64,000 nt of DNA from Halobacterium sp. CBA1132 (GTDB taxonomy: Archaea > Halobacteriota > Halobacteria > Halobacteriales > Halobacteriaceae): NCBI RefSeq assembly GCF_001485535.1, contig NZ_BCMZ01000001.1, positions 496,001-560,000 of the forward strand. Direction: 5' to 3'. The notes beneath the pieces were generated by a model, which did not search any database, had not been told where the DNA came from, and worked only from the letters and a program-made list of their open reading frames with translations. Positions within the stretch are counted from its first letter, which is position 1. The number at the start of each line of letters is the position of its first letter. A program made the position numbers and the translations under genes. This document shows positions 41,884 through 51,233 of the stretch, in pieces.

Positions 41884-42837
41884 TCAGGGCCGCCGGCGAC
41901 CGGGGCCGCCCGGCCCGCCGGGGCCGCCGCCGCCGAACTGGAGTTGCTTGGGCGCGCGCTCGCCCTCGCGCTTGAGCTTCACGCCGTACAGTACGCCGAG
42001 CGCGAGGCCCGCGAGGTGCGCGAACTGCGCGACGCCGCCCCCACCGATGCCGCCGCCGACCGTCGACACGAAGATGGAGTACCCCGCGAACAGCAGCGTC
42101 GCGAGCCACAGCGGCATCGGGATGACGAAGTAGAGGTAGATGCGGAGGTTCGGGTTCAGAACCGTGAGCACGCCCATCAGCGCCGCGATGGCGCCGCTCG
42201 CACCCAGCACTGCCGAGCCCGTGAACCGGGTCAGCGTCTCGCCGTACCACCCGGGGTTCATCACGAGCGCCGCGCCGACCTGCGCGAGGCCGGCGAGCGC
42301 GCCCGCCACCACGAACAGGCCGACGAACTTCGCGGAGCCGATGCGCTTCTCGACCACGGGGCCGAAGAAGTACAGCACGATGCTGTTCAACACGATGTGG
42401 CCGAAGCCGCCGTGGGAGAACACCGACGTCACCCACGTCCAGACGGCCAGCGGCTGGGTCGTGTTGATGGTGAAGAGGTTGAGCCACTGCGCGGAGTTCG
42501 GCGCGATTCCCAGCGCGGGCGCGACGGCGTACTGCACGACGAACGTCAGCCACATCGCCGCCAGCAGCGCGAACGAGACGTTCCCGCGGAAGTAGCCGAG
42601 CACGCCGCCCGGCCCCGTGTCGAAGGGGACTTTCGCGGCGAGGCCGCCGCTCTCGCTGGACTGGGTCACGCTGTCGTCGAACCCGCTGTCGAAGACGCCG
42701 CCGGGGTCGTTCCACTCGTCGAGGCCCGGACAGTCGTGGTTCTCCGGGAGCCTGTGTTTCGAGCAGAACGTGCCGCCGCAGAGCCGACACTGGTACGGCA
42801 TCGACTCCTTGTCGCCACACCGGTCACACGTCGCCAT
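41884..42837 (-). CDS. AN1 zinc-finger plus rhomboid intramembrane protease
   Basis: A 317-aa protein. The N-terminal AN1-type zinc finger fits C4-x2-C7-x9-C17-x2-C20-x4-C25-x2-H28-x5-H34-x-C36. Residues about 75-285 form the rhomboid domain with about six helices: HIVLNSIVLYFFGPVVE, GASGAIAALMGVLTVL (catalytic Ser in GxSG) and FAHLAGLALG (catalytic His). A Gly/Pro tail follows. It cleaves transmembrane substrates; none known here. ATG 42837 includes the complete finger. Confidence 0.9.
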   Translation of the reverse strand: MATCDRCGDKESMPYQCRLCGGTFCSKHRLPENHDCPGLDEWNDPGGVFDSGFDDSVTQSSESGGLAAKVPFDTGPGGVLGYFRGNVSFALLAAMWLTFVVQYAVAPALGIAPNSAQWLNLFTINTTQPLAVWTWVTSVFSHGGFGHIVLNSIVLYFFGPVVEKRIGSAKFVGLFVVAGALAGLAQVGAALVMNPGWYGETLTRFTGSAVLGASGAIAALMGVLTVLNPNLRIYLYFVIPMPLWLATLLFAGYSIFVSTVGGGIGGGGVAQFAHLAGLALGVLYGVKLKREGERAPKQLQFGGGGPGGPGGPGRRRP

Positions 42838-42986
42838 TACCGGCGGTTGGGTGGGCGCGTGGTTATCGTTTTGGGTCTCGCACGCGCACTGACCTCGCCG
42901 GGCGTCGCCGCGTCCGCCACTTTCCGCGGACCGCACGCGCCCGCCATCGACAGCTACTTGCTCGGGAATCGGGAACAGACGCCAGC

Positions 42987-43367
42987 ATGGATGGCGACGC
43001 CGACGACGAACAGGTGTGGCGCTGCAGGGCCTGCGGGACGCGCCAACCGGACCCCGAACCGCCCTGTGAGCGCTGCTGGAACACGACGTTCGTCGCCGGC
43101 GACGGCGCGGAGGCCGTCCTCGACTCGGCCGACTCGGGAGCCGACGCCGCCGTGCTCCGCGTCGCGCAAGCGAAGTCGATTGCCACGCGCACCGCCGCGA
43201 TGACGGGCGCCGTTGCGGTCGGACTCGGCGGCGTACAGGTGGCGCTGGCGGGCGTGTTCGCGGAACTCGTGTTCACCGTGTTCGTCGGCGTCGCCGCGGT
43301 CGCAGCCGTCTTCTGTCTGGTCGCTGGCGTCGCCGCTGTCGCCGACACAGTCGCCTTCGAGGAGTAG
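42987..43367 (+). CDS. Zinc-ribbon plus two-helix membrane protein
   Basis: A 126-aa protein. N-terminal zinc ribbon with two CxxC pairs (RCRACGTRQPDPEPPCERCW), a short linker, then two transmembrane segments (about 65-90 and 93-122). Function unknown. It is convergent with an ABC permease, three nt apart. Similar zinc-ribbon-TM proteins are frequent in haloarchaea. Confidence 0.65.
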   Translation: MDGDADDEQVWRCRACGTRQPDPEPPCERCWNTTFVAGDGAEAVLDSADSGADAAVLRVAQAKSIATRTAAMTGAVAVGLGGVQVALAGVFAELVFTVFVGVAAVAAVFCLVAGVAAVADTVAFEE

Positions 43368-43370
43368 GCG

Positions 43371-44114
43371 CTACTCGGTCCACGGAATCGCGAGCGTCCC
43401 CACGGCGAACGCGACGACGGCCAGTACCACGACGACCGCCGCGTTCGTCGTCACGTCGCCCCCGGTGTACGTCGCCGCGCGGACGCCGCGAGCGAAGTAC
43501 GCCAGCGGCGAGAGGTCCACTATCGGTCGGAACCACGCGGGGAACAGTTCGGGTTGGACGAACGTCTCCGAGAGGAAGAGCACCGGCAACGCGATGCCGT
43601 TGCTCGCGGCGATGGCGCCGTCCTGTCCGTCCGCGAGACTCCCGATGACCGCGCCGACGCCGCAGAACGCCACCGACGTGGCGGGCACGAGCACGGCCAG
43701 CCACGGGGAGAGCGTGAACGACGCGCCCGTCGCGAGCAGCGCCACCAACAGCACCGCGCACGCCGCCGCGATGAGCGCGACGTTCACGAGCGTGTGCGCG
43801 GCCAGCCACTCCGCGCGCGTCAGCGGCGTCGTCGAGAGCTTCTCGAAGCGGTTGCCCTCGCGGTGTCGCGCGACGGTGCTCCCGACCCGCGACAGCGGCG
43901 TGAACAGCACGACCGTCGCGAGATACGCAGGGACGTAGTACGCGGTCGGCTCCGTGAACAGGCCGCCGCTGCCCGACGTGGTGCGGACGAGTCCGGCGAA
44001 GATGACGATGAGCAACACCGGGAAGAAGAACGTGAAAAACACCGCCGTCCGCCGGCGCAGGAACGTCCGGTAGGTCGCAGCGGCTTCCGCGCGGATGCGA
44101 GCCAGCCGGCTCAT
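43371..44114 (-). CDS. ABC-2 type transporter permease
   Basis: A 247-aa permease with about six hydrophobic segments after a basic N-terminus (RIRAEAAATYRTFLRRRTAVFFTFFFPVLLIVIFAGL). Paired with the ATPase upstream (ATGA overlap). The region immediately downstream on the other side is the heme synthase cluster, but an export role in cytochrome biogenesis is only guesswork. Substrate unknown. Confidence 0.85.
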   Translation of the reverse strand: MSRLARIRAEAAATYRTFLRRRTAVFFTFFFPVLLIVIFAGLVRTTSGSGGLFTEPTAYYVPAYLATVVLFTPLSRVGSTVARHREGNRFEKLSTTPLTRAEWLAAHTLVNVALIAAACAVLLVALLATGASFTLSPWLAVLVPATSVAFCGVGAVIGSLADGQDGAIAASNGIALPVLFLSETFVQPELFPAWFRPIVDLSPLAYFARGVRAATYTGGDVTTNAAVVVVLAVVAFAVGTLAIPWTE

Positions 44115-45016
44115 CGCTGCACCTCCACGCCCTCGGCGTCGCCGGCGAGCGCGAGGTACGCGTCTTCGAGGGTCGGTTCACGCCACGACAGCGCGTCGAA
44201 GTCGACGCCCGCGTCGTCGAGCGCGGCCACGACGCCGCCGATGTCAGCGGGCGCCACGCCGCCGAAGACCAGTCCCTCACGGGTCGCGTCCGGCTCGAAC
44301 CCGGGCACGTCGGGGGCCGCCTCGGGGTCGTCCAGTTCGACGACGAGGCGCGGCGGGCCGCCGTGTTCGGCGACGAGTTCGCGGGGCGTTCCGGTCGCGG
44401 CGACCGACCCGTCCGCGAGCAGCGCGACGCGGTCCGCGAGCCGCTCGGCTTCCGCCATGTCGTGAGTGGTGAGGAAGATGGTCGTCCCGGAGTCTGCGAG
44501 GTCCTCGAACACGCGCCAGAGCGCGCGCCGGCCAGCGGGGTCGACGGCGGTCGTCGGCTCGTCGAGGAACAGCACGTCCGGTTCGTTCACGAGCGCCGCG
44601 GCGACGCACGCGCGGCGCTTTTCGCCACCCGAGAGGTCGGCGTACCACGTGTCGTTGTCGGCGTCGAGGCCGACCTCCGAGAGGACCACTTCGGGGTCGC
44701 GGGCGTCGTCGTAGAGGCCCGCGTAGTAGCCGACGAGTTCGCCCGCGGTGAGGCGGTCCGGCGGCTCGAAGTTCTGCGGGAGCAAGCCGACGCGCTGGTC
44801 GTTGGCGTCCTCGGGGTCCTCGCCGAGCAGTTCGACGCTGCCGCCGTCCGGCTCGGTCGTGCCGGTCAGACAGCGCACGAGCGTCGTCTTGCCCGCGCCG
44901 TTCGGGCCGACGAGCGCGAACACCTCGCCCTCGTCGACGGACAGCGAGACGCCGTCGACAGCGGCGGTGTCGCCGTAGGACTTCCGTACGTCCTCGGCGA
45001 CGACTGCTGGAGTCAT
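44111..45016 (-). CDS. ABC transporter ATP-binding protein
   Basis: 301 aa. Walker A GPNGAGKTT, signature LSGGEKRR, Walker B VLFLDEPTTAVD, H-loop TTHDMAEAE. The C-terminal about 70 residues form a DUF4162-like extension (LVVELDDPEAAPDVPGFEPD), as in drug or lipid exporters of the CcmA type. ATG 45016 chosen (MTPAVVAEDV). Operon with the permease at 43371. Confidence 0.9.
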   Translation of the reverse strand: MTPAVVAEDVRKSYGDTAAVDGVSLSVDEGEVFALVGPNGAGKTTLVRCLTGTTEPDGGSVELLGEDPEDANDQRVGLLPQNFEPPDRLTAGELVGYYAGLYDDARDPEVVLSEVGLDADNDTWYADLSGGEKRRACVAAALVNEPDVLFLDEPTTAVDPAGRRALWRVFEDLADSGTTIFLTTHDMAEAERLADRVALLADGSVAATGTPRELVAEHGGPPRLVVELDDPEAAPDVPGFEPDATREGLVFGGVAPADIGGVVAALDDAGVDFDALSWREPTLEDAYLALAGDAEGVEVQR

Positions 45017-45061
45017 ACTCTGGAGTCGACGGGCGCGAACGTAAAGCACTGCGGAACGCGG

Positions 45062-45718
45062 CTACTGGGTCGGCCGCCACACGAGCAACAGCACGGAGGA
45101 GACGAACACGACCGTCGAGAGCGCGTACGGCTGGCTCTGCGCGGCGGCGGCCAGCGCCGACGCGCTCCCGAACGCGCCCGTGAGCACCGTCGCGGCGACC
45201 GGCCACGTGCAACTCACGCACGCAAACAGGCCGAGAAGGCCCGCAGCGCCCGTTCTCGCAGCGTCCAGCACCGTCGCGGCGACGAGGTACGCCAGCGTCG
45301 CGTAGCCGATTACCTTGAACGGGAGGAGGCTGACGGTGAGGCTCGCGCCGCTGTAGACGAACGCCGGCCCCCAGCCCGGGGACAGCCACGAGATGCGCGC
45401 GCCGAGGCCGGCGCCGTGGAACATGTAGAGGCCGCCGACGCCCCCCAACAGGAGGAAGTACGCGAGGGCGACGCCGAGCGCGAGCATGCGTTGTTTTTGG
45501 GACGCGTCGGGGAGGCTGACGCGCGAGACGGCCCAAATCGAGGCGTTGATCCAGACGAACGGGTACGCCAGCACCACTGGGTCGGTGGGAACTGACGACG
45601 ACACCGCGAAGTAGAACAGCACCAGCGCGAGTTCGCCGTTCAACAGGAGCGCGGCGTACAGCAGCGCCTTCCGCGTCGGCGCGAATCGGCCCGGGGACAG
45701 CGACACTGACGCCCCCAC
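45062..45718 (-). CDS. Multi-pass membrane protein next to ctaB
   Basis: A 218-aa protein with about 6-7 hydrophobic segments (LLYAALLLNGELALVLFYFAV, LGVALAYFLLLGGVGGLYMF, VIGYATLAYLVAATVL, LLLVWRP). A CxxC lies at FACVSCTWP, suggesting metal or redox binding. It starts directly at the ctaB end (45719), so the two are co-transcribed. I recall this as a haloarchaeal family without function (DUF7546, unverified). It might assist oxidase assembly. Confidence 0.65.
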   Translation of the reverse strand: MGASVSLSPGRFAPTRKALLYAALLLNGELALVLFYFAVSSSVPTDPVVLAYPFVWINASIWAVSRVSLPDASQKQRMLALGVALAYFLLLGGVGGLYMFHGAGLGARISWLSPGWGPAFVYSGASLTVSLLPFKVIGYATLAYLVAATVLDAARTGAAGLLGLFACVSCTWPVAATVLTGAFGSASALAAAAQSQPYALSTVVFVSSVLLLVWRPTQ

Positions 45719-47131
45719 TCAGACCACCATCGCGTCCACGACGACTGCCACCAGCAGGCAGCCGAGGTAGGCGTTCGACGCGTGGAACGCGCGCATCGCG
45801 GCGGCCCGGTCGCGCTCGCGGTGGAGTCGCATCGCGGCGTACAGGAACACGCCGCCGAGCGTGACCGTCGTCGCCGCGTACAGGACGCCGAGGCCCGCGA
45901 GCGCGGACAGCGCCACCGCCGCGACGAGCGTCGCGCCGAGGTAGTAGATGATGTGCTTGCGGGTCGTGGCTTCGCCGCTGACGACCGGCATCAGCGGGAA
46001 GCCGCCGCGCTCGTAGTCGTCCTTGTACGCCAGCGCGAGGTTGTAGAAGTGCGCGGGCGTCCACAGGAAGATGACCGTCGCGAGCGCGAGGCCCGCGACA
46101 CCCACGTCGCCCGTGACGGCCGCCCATCCGATGAGCGCGGGGAGCGCGCCCGCAGCGCCGCCGATGACCGTGCTCTGTCGAGTGTTCGGTTTCAGCACGA
46201 GCGTGTAGACGACCGAGTAGAAGACGATGGCGGTGAACCCGAGCGCAGCGGTCAGCAGGTTCACGCTGTAAAACGCCGCCAGCGACGCCGCCGCCAGCGT
46301 CACGCCGAACGCGATGGCGTTACGCTTCGGGATGCGGTCGTTCGCCAGCGGGCGGTCGTCGGTGCGGGACATCTTCCGGTCCTTCTCGCGTTCGAGAACG
46401 TGGTTGAACGTCCCGGACGCGCCGATGGCGAGTACGCCACCGCCGAGCGTTGCGACGACCGTCTCCGCGCGCAGGCTCGGTCCCGCCGCCAGCGCCATGC
46501 CGGCCGCGGCGACCAGACAGAGCAGCCACATCAGCCGCGGCTTCGTCAGTCGGAAGTACGCGTACGCAGTCGCCAGCGGTCCCGACGCCGGCGCGCTCTC
46601 GTCGTCGTCGTCGCCCTTCGGCGCACCCTCCCACTCCGTAGAGGGGAGGTGGCCGGTTTGGGCTTCCAGCGTCCACGCGAGCGCGGCGACCAAGCCGGCG
46701 AAGATGAGTACGCCGAGCGCGAGGTGAGCGCCACTGACCGCGGCCGATGTCGCCGTCGTCGCGGCGACCGCGCCGACCGCGGTCTGAACGGGGTAGGCGA
46801 CCAGCGCCACCGTCACCGCGGCACGGACGCGCCGAGTGGTGTCGCGGCGCCACGCCATCACCGCGGCGACGAGCACGAGCACGCCGGTGACGGCGGCCGC
46901 CGTCCGGTGTCCCCACACGACCGCCAGCGACAGCGAGTCGAGGGCGTACCAGCGTCCGCCGCAGGCCGGCCACGAGCGACACGCCGCCGCCGCGTTCGTC
47001 AGCGCCGAGGTCGCGCCGACGACGAGCAGCACGTACACGCCCATCGCGGCTGCCGCGAGCACCGCCGTGAACCGGTCGGAGATATTTCGAATCACGAACG
47101 TCTCTCGTCGGCTGATTACACCGCGGTCCAC
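45719..47131 (-). CDS. ctaB: Heme A synthase (half)-heme O synthase fusion
   Basis: A 470-aa fusion. Residues 1-160 show about four helices with AACRSWPACGGRW and GHRTAAAV, one half of the CtaA/COX15 fold. Residues about 185-470 are a complete protoheme IX farnesyltransferase: LTKPRLMWLLCLVAAAG, TFNHVLEREKDRKMSRTDDR, SVVYTLVLKPNTRQSTVIGG and TPAHFYNLAL with DDYERGGFPLMPV. GTG start at 47131. It makes heme O for the oxidase encoded nearby, and whether the half-CtaA alone makes heme A is open. Confidence 0.88.
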   Translation of the reverse strand: MDRGVISRRETFVIRNISDRFTAVLAAAAMGVYVLLVVGATSALTNAAAACRSWPACGGRWYALDSLSLAVVWGHRTAAAVTGVLVLVAAVMAWRRDTTRRVRAAVTVALVAYPVQTAVGAVAATTATSAAVSGAHLALGVLIFAGLVAALAWTLEAQTGHLPSTEWEGAPKGDDDDESAPASGPLATAYAYFRLTKPRLMWLLCLVAAAGMALAAGPSLRAETVVATLGGGVLAIGASGTFNHVLEREKDRKMSRTDDRPLANDRIPKRNAIAFGVTLAAASLAAFYSVNLLTAALGFTAIVFYSVVYTLVLKPNTRQSTVIGGAAGALPALIGWAAVTGDVGVAGLALATVIFLWTPAHFYNLALAYKDDYERGGFPLMPVVSGEATTRKHIIYYLGATLVAAVALSALAGLGVLYAATTVTLGGVFLYAAMRLHRERDRAAAMRAFHASNAYLGCLLVAVVVDAMVV

Positions 47132-47167
47132 TTAGCCTACCCGACTCGCCGACGCACCGATTCAGCA

Positions 47168-47178
47168 CCTATTTATGG
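47168..47178 (+). promoter_or_regulatory. TATA box for coxB (also faces ctaB)
   Basis: CCTATTTATGG about 26-36 nt before the coxB ATG at 47204. It is also about 37-47 nt from the divergent ctaB start, so it may serve both. Confidence 0.55.
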
Positions 47179-47203
47179 ACTCAATCCGAACGACCACGAT
47201 AGT

Positions 47204-47971
47204 ATGAGAGGCAAGCGGCTCGTACCCGTTCTCGTCGCCGCCGTCGGCTTCCTCGCCGCGTTCGTGGACCCGGTCGCTGCCCAGCAGTACCAGTCGGTGA
47301 CCGAGGGGCTCATCCGCGACCTGAACACGATGCTGCTCGCGGCAGCGCTCCCGGTCACGCTGCTGGTCGAGGGCATCCTCGTCTACACGGTGTGGAAGTT
47401 CCGGAACAGCGACGAGGCGAAACCGACCAAGGAGAACCGCCGGCTCGAAATCACGTGGACCGTCGCCACCGCCGTCGTCCTCCTGTTCGTCGGCGTCGCT
47501 GCCTACGGCGTGATGGGCGCCAACACGGTCACCGCGACGCAGGCCGACGCGCAGGCCGCGATGGCAGAAGACGACACCGTCGTCGTCGACACCGTCGGTG
47601 TCCAGTGGTACTGGAACTACGAGTACCCCGAGGAGAACCTCTCGGTCAGTTCCGGCGCCGCCACCGGTGACGTCGATGTCGGCAATCAACCGATGGTGGT
47701 CCCGGAAGACACCAAACTAGTGATACGCACGCAGTCTCAGGACGTGATTCACGCGTTCCACGCGCCCGAAATCGGCCTGAAGGCCGACGCCGTCCCCGGG
47801 CAGAAGAACTACCTCATCACGAACGTCACCCAGAAAGGCACCTACCAGCTCTACTGCGCGGAGTTCTGCGGACAGGGTCACTCGGAGATGCTCGGCACCA
47901 TCGCAGTCGTCGAGGAAGACACCTACGAGGAGTGGGTCGAGGACCCCGAGAACACGACCATCGACGTTTAA
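47204..47971 (+). CDS. coxB: Cytochrome c oxidase subunit II
   Basis: 255 aa. Signal-like N-terminus (MRGKRLVPVLVAAVGFLAAF), two transmembrane helices (about 40-62, 84-105), aromatic QWYWNYEYP (134-142) for electron entry, and a complete CuA site: His183, Cys218, Glu220, Cys222, His226 and Met229 (CAEFCGQGHSEM). It accepts electrons from a carrier (halocyanin or cytochrome). It is far from coxA in this cluster, with birA and coxC between on the opposite strand. Confidence 0.95.
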   Translation: MRGKRLVPVLVAAVGFLAAFVDPVAAQQYQSVTEGLIRDLNTMLLAAALPVTLLVEGILVYTVWKFRNSDEAKPTKENRRLEITWTVATAVVLLFVGVAAYGVMGANTVTATQADAQAAMAEDDTVVVDTVGVQWYWNYEYPEENLSVSSGAATGDVDVGNQPMVVPEDTKLVIRTQSQDVIHAFHAPEIGLKADAVPGQKNYLITNVTQKGTYQLYCAEFCGQGHSEMLGTIAVVEEDTYEEWVEDPENTTIDV

Positions 47972-48020
47972 CGACGCGGCGTTTCTCCGCTCTCCTTCTC
48001 TTCGGACGCTGACGACGTAG

Positions 48021-48851
48021 CTACGCGCGGCGGAGCCGACTGCACTCGCCTTCCGTCACCTCTACCGGGCCGTCCTCGGTCTCGACGACGAGCGCGCCAC
48101 GCGACGTGACTCCGGTGGCGTCCCCGACGACTGTCTCGCCACTGCGCGTCTCCACGCGAACGCGCTCGCCGAGCGTCGCGCTGCGCTCGCGCCACGCGTC
48201 CAGTACCGCGGCGAACCCGTTGTCGGTCGCGACGTCGTCGACGCGCGCGAGCAGTCGCTCGTGCAGCGTCGACGCCACTTCGGTCGCGTCGACGCCTCCG
48301 ACTTCCGCCCGCAAGGTTGTCACGTCCCTGTCCACGTCGAGGTCACTCGGGTCGAGGGCCGCGTTCACGCCGATGCCAAGCACCGCGAACGACAGTTCGG
48401 CGTCCGCGGGGTCCGTGCCCGGCAGCACCTCGTCGACGGGCTTGCCCGCGACCGGCACCTCGTCGACGACTGCCTCGGTGAGTACGCCACAGAGTTTGCG
48501 CGCGTCGTCGCCGACGACCACGTCGTTGGGCCACTTCAGCGCCGCGTCCACGCCGAACGACTCGACGGTCTCGGCGGCCGCCACGCCGCCCGCGAACGTC
48601 AGCCGTCCCACGTGGCTCGCGTCGAAGTCGGGGTAGACGAGCGTGCTCGACCAGACGCCGCCCGGCGGCGACGCCCACGCGTTCCCCGTGCGGCCGCGGC
48701 CCGCGCTCTGCTCGTCGGCGACGACGAACGCGCCGTGGGCTGCGCCGTCGCGGCCCTCGGCGCGCGCGACATCGTTCGTACTCGGGACGGACTCGCGGTG
48801 GACGACCGGCGCGTCGACGAGCGAGCGCAGCCGGTCCGCGTCGACTGTCAT
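48021..48851 (-). CDS. birA: Biotin-[acetyl-CoA carboxylase] ligase
   Basis: Transfers biotin to carboxylase carrier proteins. It is 276 aa. It has VPSTNDVARAE, EQSAGRGRTGNAWASPPGGVW (the biotinyl-AMP loop), LKWPNDVVVGDDARKLCG, GIGVNA, and the C-terminal SH3-like TGVTSRGALVVET. No N-terminal HTH is present, so it lacks repressor function. It is an odd guest inside the oxidase cluster. Confidence 0.9.
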   Translation of the reverse strand: MTVDADRLRSLVDAPVVHRESVPSTNDVARAEGRDGAAHGAFVVADEQSAGRGRTGNAWASPPGGVWSSTLVYPDFDASHVGRLTFAGGVAAAETVESFGVDAALKWPNDVVVGDDARKLCGVLTEAVVDEVPVAGKPVDEVLPGTDPADAELSFAVLGIGVNAALDPSDLDVDRDVTTLRAEVGGVDATEVASTLHERLLARVDDVATDNGFAAVLDAWRERSATLGERVRVETRSGETVVGDATGVTSRGALVVETEDGPVEVTEGECSRLRRA

Positions 48852-48893
48852 GACTACCGGTTCGCGGCAGGCGCGAAAAAAGACGGCGGTCGC

Positions 48894-49760
48894 CTAGAAG
48901 CTGAGTTCGGCGCCGACGTACAGCACGACGACGAGGAAGATCCAGACGGCGTCGACGAAGTGCCAGTACATCGAGACGGTGCTGACGGAGACGTCGCGCC
49001 CGTGGGAGTACTGGCCCTTGAACGCGCGCACCGTGACGATGCCCAGAAGCACCGCGCCGAGCGTGACGTGCAGGCCGTGCAGGCCGGTCAGCCCGAAGAA
49101 CGCGCTCTCGAAGAGGCCGCCCGACAGCGACAGCCCCTCGTGGACGATGAACTCGTAGTACTCGTAAATCTGGCCGGCGATGAACACCACGCCGAGCACG
49201 AGCGTCGAGACGAGCAGGCCGAGGAACCGCGAGCGGTTCCCCTTACGCAGCGCGACGTGCGCGAAGTGCAGCGTGACACTGGAGACCACGAGGATGGCGG
49301 TGTTCGCGAGGACGAGCGCGCCGAGGAACCCCTCGGGGACGTGACTGACTGCCTGGGACCACTGCGAGCCCGCGCGGATGAAGAAGTAGTACGCGAACCC
49401 GGCACCGAACGTCGCGATTTCCGTGCCGAGGAACAGTATCATCCCCCAGCGCAGCGCCTTGCCGCCGGTGGTCTCCCGGCTCCAGAAGTGCTTCACGAAG
49501 GCGTGGTACACCCAGCCGTACAGGCCCGCGAGGAAGACGAACGCGCTCCCCACGAAGACGGCCGGACCGACCATCGGGGTGACGAACCCGAACGTCTCGT
49601 TCTGTCCGAGTACGTACAGCGCGGCGCCGATGTAGAACCCGGCGGCGCCGAGCGCGGTGACGAACGGCCACCAGCTGGCCTCCCCGAAGCCCTTCGGCCA
49701 GTCCTCCACGGCCGGCAGGTGGTGGCCGTGGTCGTCGGTCGAGTCGTCCGTGACGGTCAT
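48894..49760 (-). CDS. coxC: Cytochrome c oxidase subunit III
   Basis: 288 aa, seven hydrophobic segments. It has WPFVTALGAAGFYIG, WGMILFLGTEIATFGAGFAYYFFIRAG (with acidic Glu in TEIATF), HFAHVALRKGNRSRF, GLHGLHVTLGAVLLG and MYWHFVDAVWIFLVVVLY at the end, matching CoxC. It stabilises the subunit I core. It is transcribed away from coxA and coxB. Confidence 0.93.
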   Translation of the reverse strand: MTVTDDSTDDHGHHLPAVEDWPKGFGEASWWPFVTALGAAGFYIGAALYVLGQNETFGFVTPMVGPAVFVGSAFVFLAGLYGWVYHAFVKHFWSRETTGGKALRWGMILFLGTEIATFGAGFAYYFFIRAGSQWSQAVSHVPEGFLGALVLANTAILVVSSVTLHFAHVALRKGNRSRFLGLLVSTLVLGVVFIAGQIYEYYEFIVHEGLSLSGGLFESAFFGLTGLHGLHVTLGAVLLGIVTVRAFKGQYSHGRDVSVSTVSMYWHFVDAVWIFLVVVLYVGAELSF

Positions 49761-49859
49761 ACCAGCGACTTACGGGGCGAATACTAAAAACCCATCCAAC
49801 TCCGTCCGCGCCGGTGCCGTACCGCAATCCTCACGGTGAGTCGCGCCGAAGCTCCGGCC

Positions 49860-51233
49860 ATGTCTCGTCCCGGCGCACGCGCGCTCGGTGCCGCCGCCGG
49901 CCTGCTCGCGGTCTGTGGCGTCGCCGTCGCGCACGGCGGCAGCCTCAGGGACGCCAGCGCGCAGGAACTGGCGGTGCCGACGTGGCTGTTCCTCTCGACG
50001 GGGGGCGCCGTCGTCGGCGCGTCGTTCCTGCTGGCGAGTTTCGTCACCGACCGCGAGCTCGTCGCCGCAGTCGACGAGTGGCACCGCCGAATCCCTGCGC
50101 CCCGCCGCGTCCTCGCGTGGGCCGGCCGCGCCGTCGGCGTCACGGGGTTCGCGTTCGTCCTGCTCACGGGGTTCGACGGGCCGATGGAGCCGCTGCGGAA
50201 CGGCGCCATCGTCCTCGTCTGGGTCGGCTGGTGGGCGATGTTCGCAATGTCGACGTACCTCGTCGGGAACTCGTGGCCCGCCGTCGACCCGTTCCGAACG
50301 CTGACGCGCCCCGTCGCGTGGGTGTTCGGTGACCGCGACACGTCGCTCTCGCCCGGAGCGGCCGCGTGGGCGTCGACGGCGTTCCTGCTTGCGCTCGTCT
50401 GGTTCGAAGTGGTCAGCCCGCTCGCCGACGAACCCCGCTTGCTCGCCGCGGCTTCCGTCGGCTACCTCGCGGTCGCCGCGCTCGGCGCCACCGTCGCCGG
50501 CCACGACCAGTGGTTCGCGGAGGTCGACCCGCTCTCGCGGCTGTTCGCGATGTACGGCGCGGTCGCGCCCGTGCAGCGCACCGACGACGGTCTCGAACTC
50601 CGACTCCCCGCGATGCGGCTGACCGACGACGTGGTCACCACGAACGGCGGTGTCGCGTTCGTCGTCGCGCTCGTCTGGGGCACGACCTACGACGGGTTCG
50701 TCGGCACGCCCGCGTGGGCGTCGTTCGCGCGGACGGTTGTCGACGCCGGCGTTCCCGCGCCCGTGCTCTACCCGGCCGCGCTCCTCGTCGGCTTCCTCGG
50801 CTTCCACCGGCTCTACTGGTGGGCCGCCCGGAAAGCCCGCGACCTCGCGCCGACGTACACAGACGCCGGCGTGCTCGCGCGCCGGTTCGCGCCGTCGCTG
50901 CTGGCCATCGCCGCCGGCTATCACCTCGCGCACTACCTCGTGTACGCGCTGTCGCTGTCTCCGTCGCTGTTCGGCGCGCTGCTCGCGCCGCTGGATCCGC
51001 CGGTTGCGCGCACGCTCGTCCTCCCGAGTTGGGTGTCGGGCGTCGGCATCGCCGCGGTACTGCTGGGCCACCTGCTCGCCATCTGGGTCGCCCACGCCAC
51101 CGCCTACGACGAACTCCCCGGCCGCATGCAGGCGGTCCGCAGCCAGTACGCGCTCACGTTCGTGATGGTGTTCTACACGATGACCAGCCTCTGGATTATC
51201 GGCCAGCCGGCCGCCGAACCACCGTTCCTATGA
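49860..51233 (+). CDS. Large multi-pass membrane protein of the cox cluster
   Basis: A 457-aa protein with about 11 hydrophobic segments (AAAGLLAVCGVAVAHGG, VPTWLFLSTGGAVVGASFLL, WWAMFAMSTYLVGNSWP, LTFVMVFYTMTSLWIIGQP at the end). It has no motif I recognise. A downstream ATGA-linked zinc-finger peptide and the surrounding oxidase genes suggest a role in copper or oxidase assembly. ATG 49860 chosen over an upstream GTG 24 nt earlier because helix one follows. Function unknown. Confidence 0.75.
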   Translation: MSRPGARALGAAAGLLAVCGVAVAHGGSLRDASAQELAVPTWLFLSTGGAVVGASFLLASFVTDRELVAAVDEWHRRIPAPRRVLAWAGRAVGVTGFAFVLLTGFDGPMEPLRNGAIVLVWVGWWAMFAMSTYLVGNSWPAVDPFRTLTRPVAWVFGDRDTSLSPGAAAWASTAFLLALVWFEVVSPLADEPRLLAAASVGYLAVAALGATVAGHDQWFAEVDPLSRLFAMYGAVAPVQRTDDGLELRLPAMRLTDDVVTTNGGVAFVVALVWGTTYDGFVGTPAWASFARTVVDAGVPAPVLYPAALLVGFLGFHRLYWWAARKARDLAPTYTDAGVLARRFAPSLLAIAAGYHLAHYLVYALSLSPSLFGALLAPLDPPVARTLVLPSWVSGVGIAAVLLGHLLAIWVAHATAYDELPGRMQAVRSQYALTFVMVFYTMTSLWIIGQPAAEPPFL

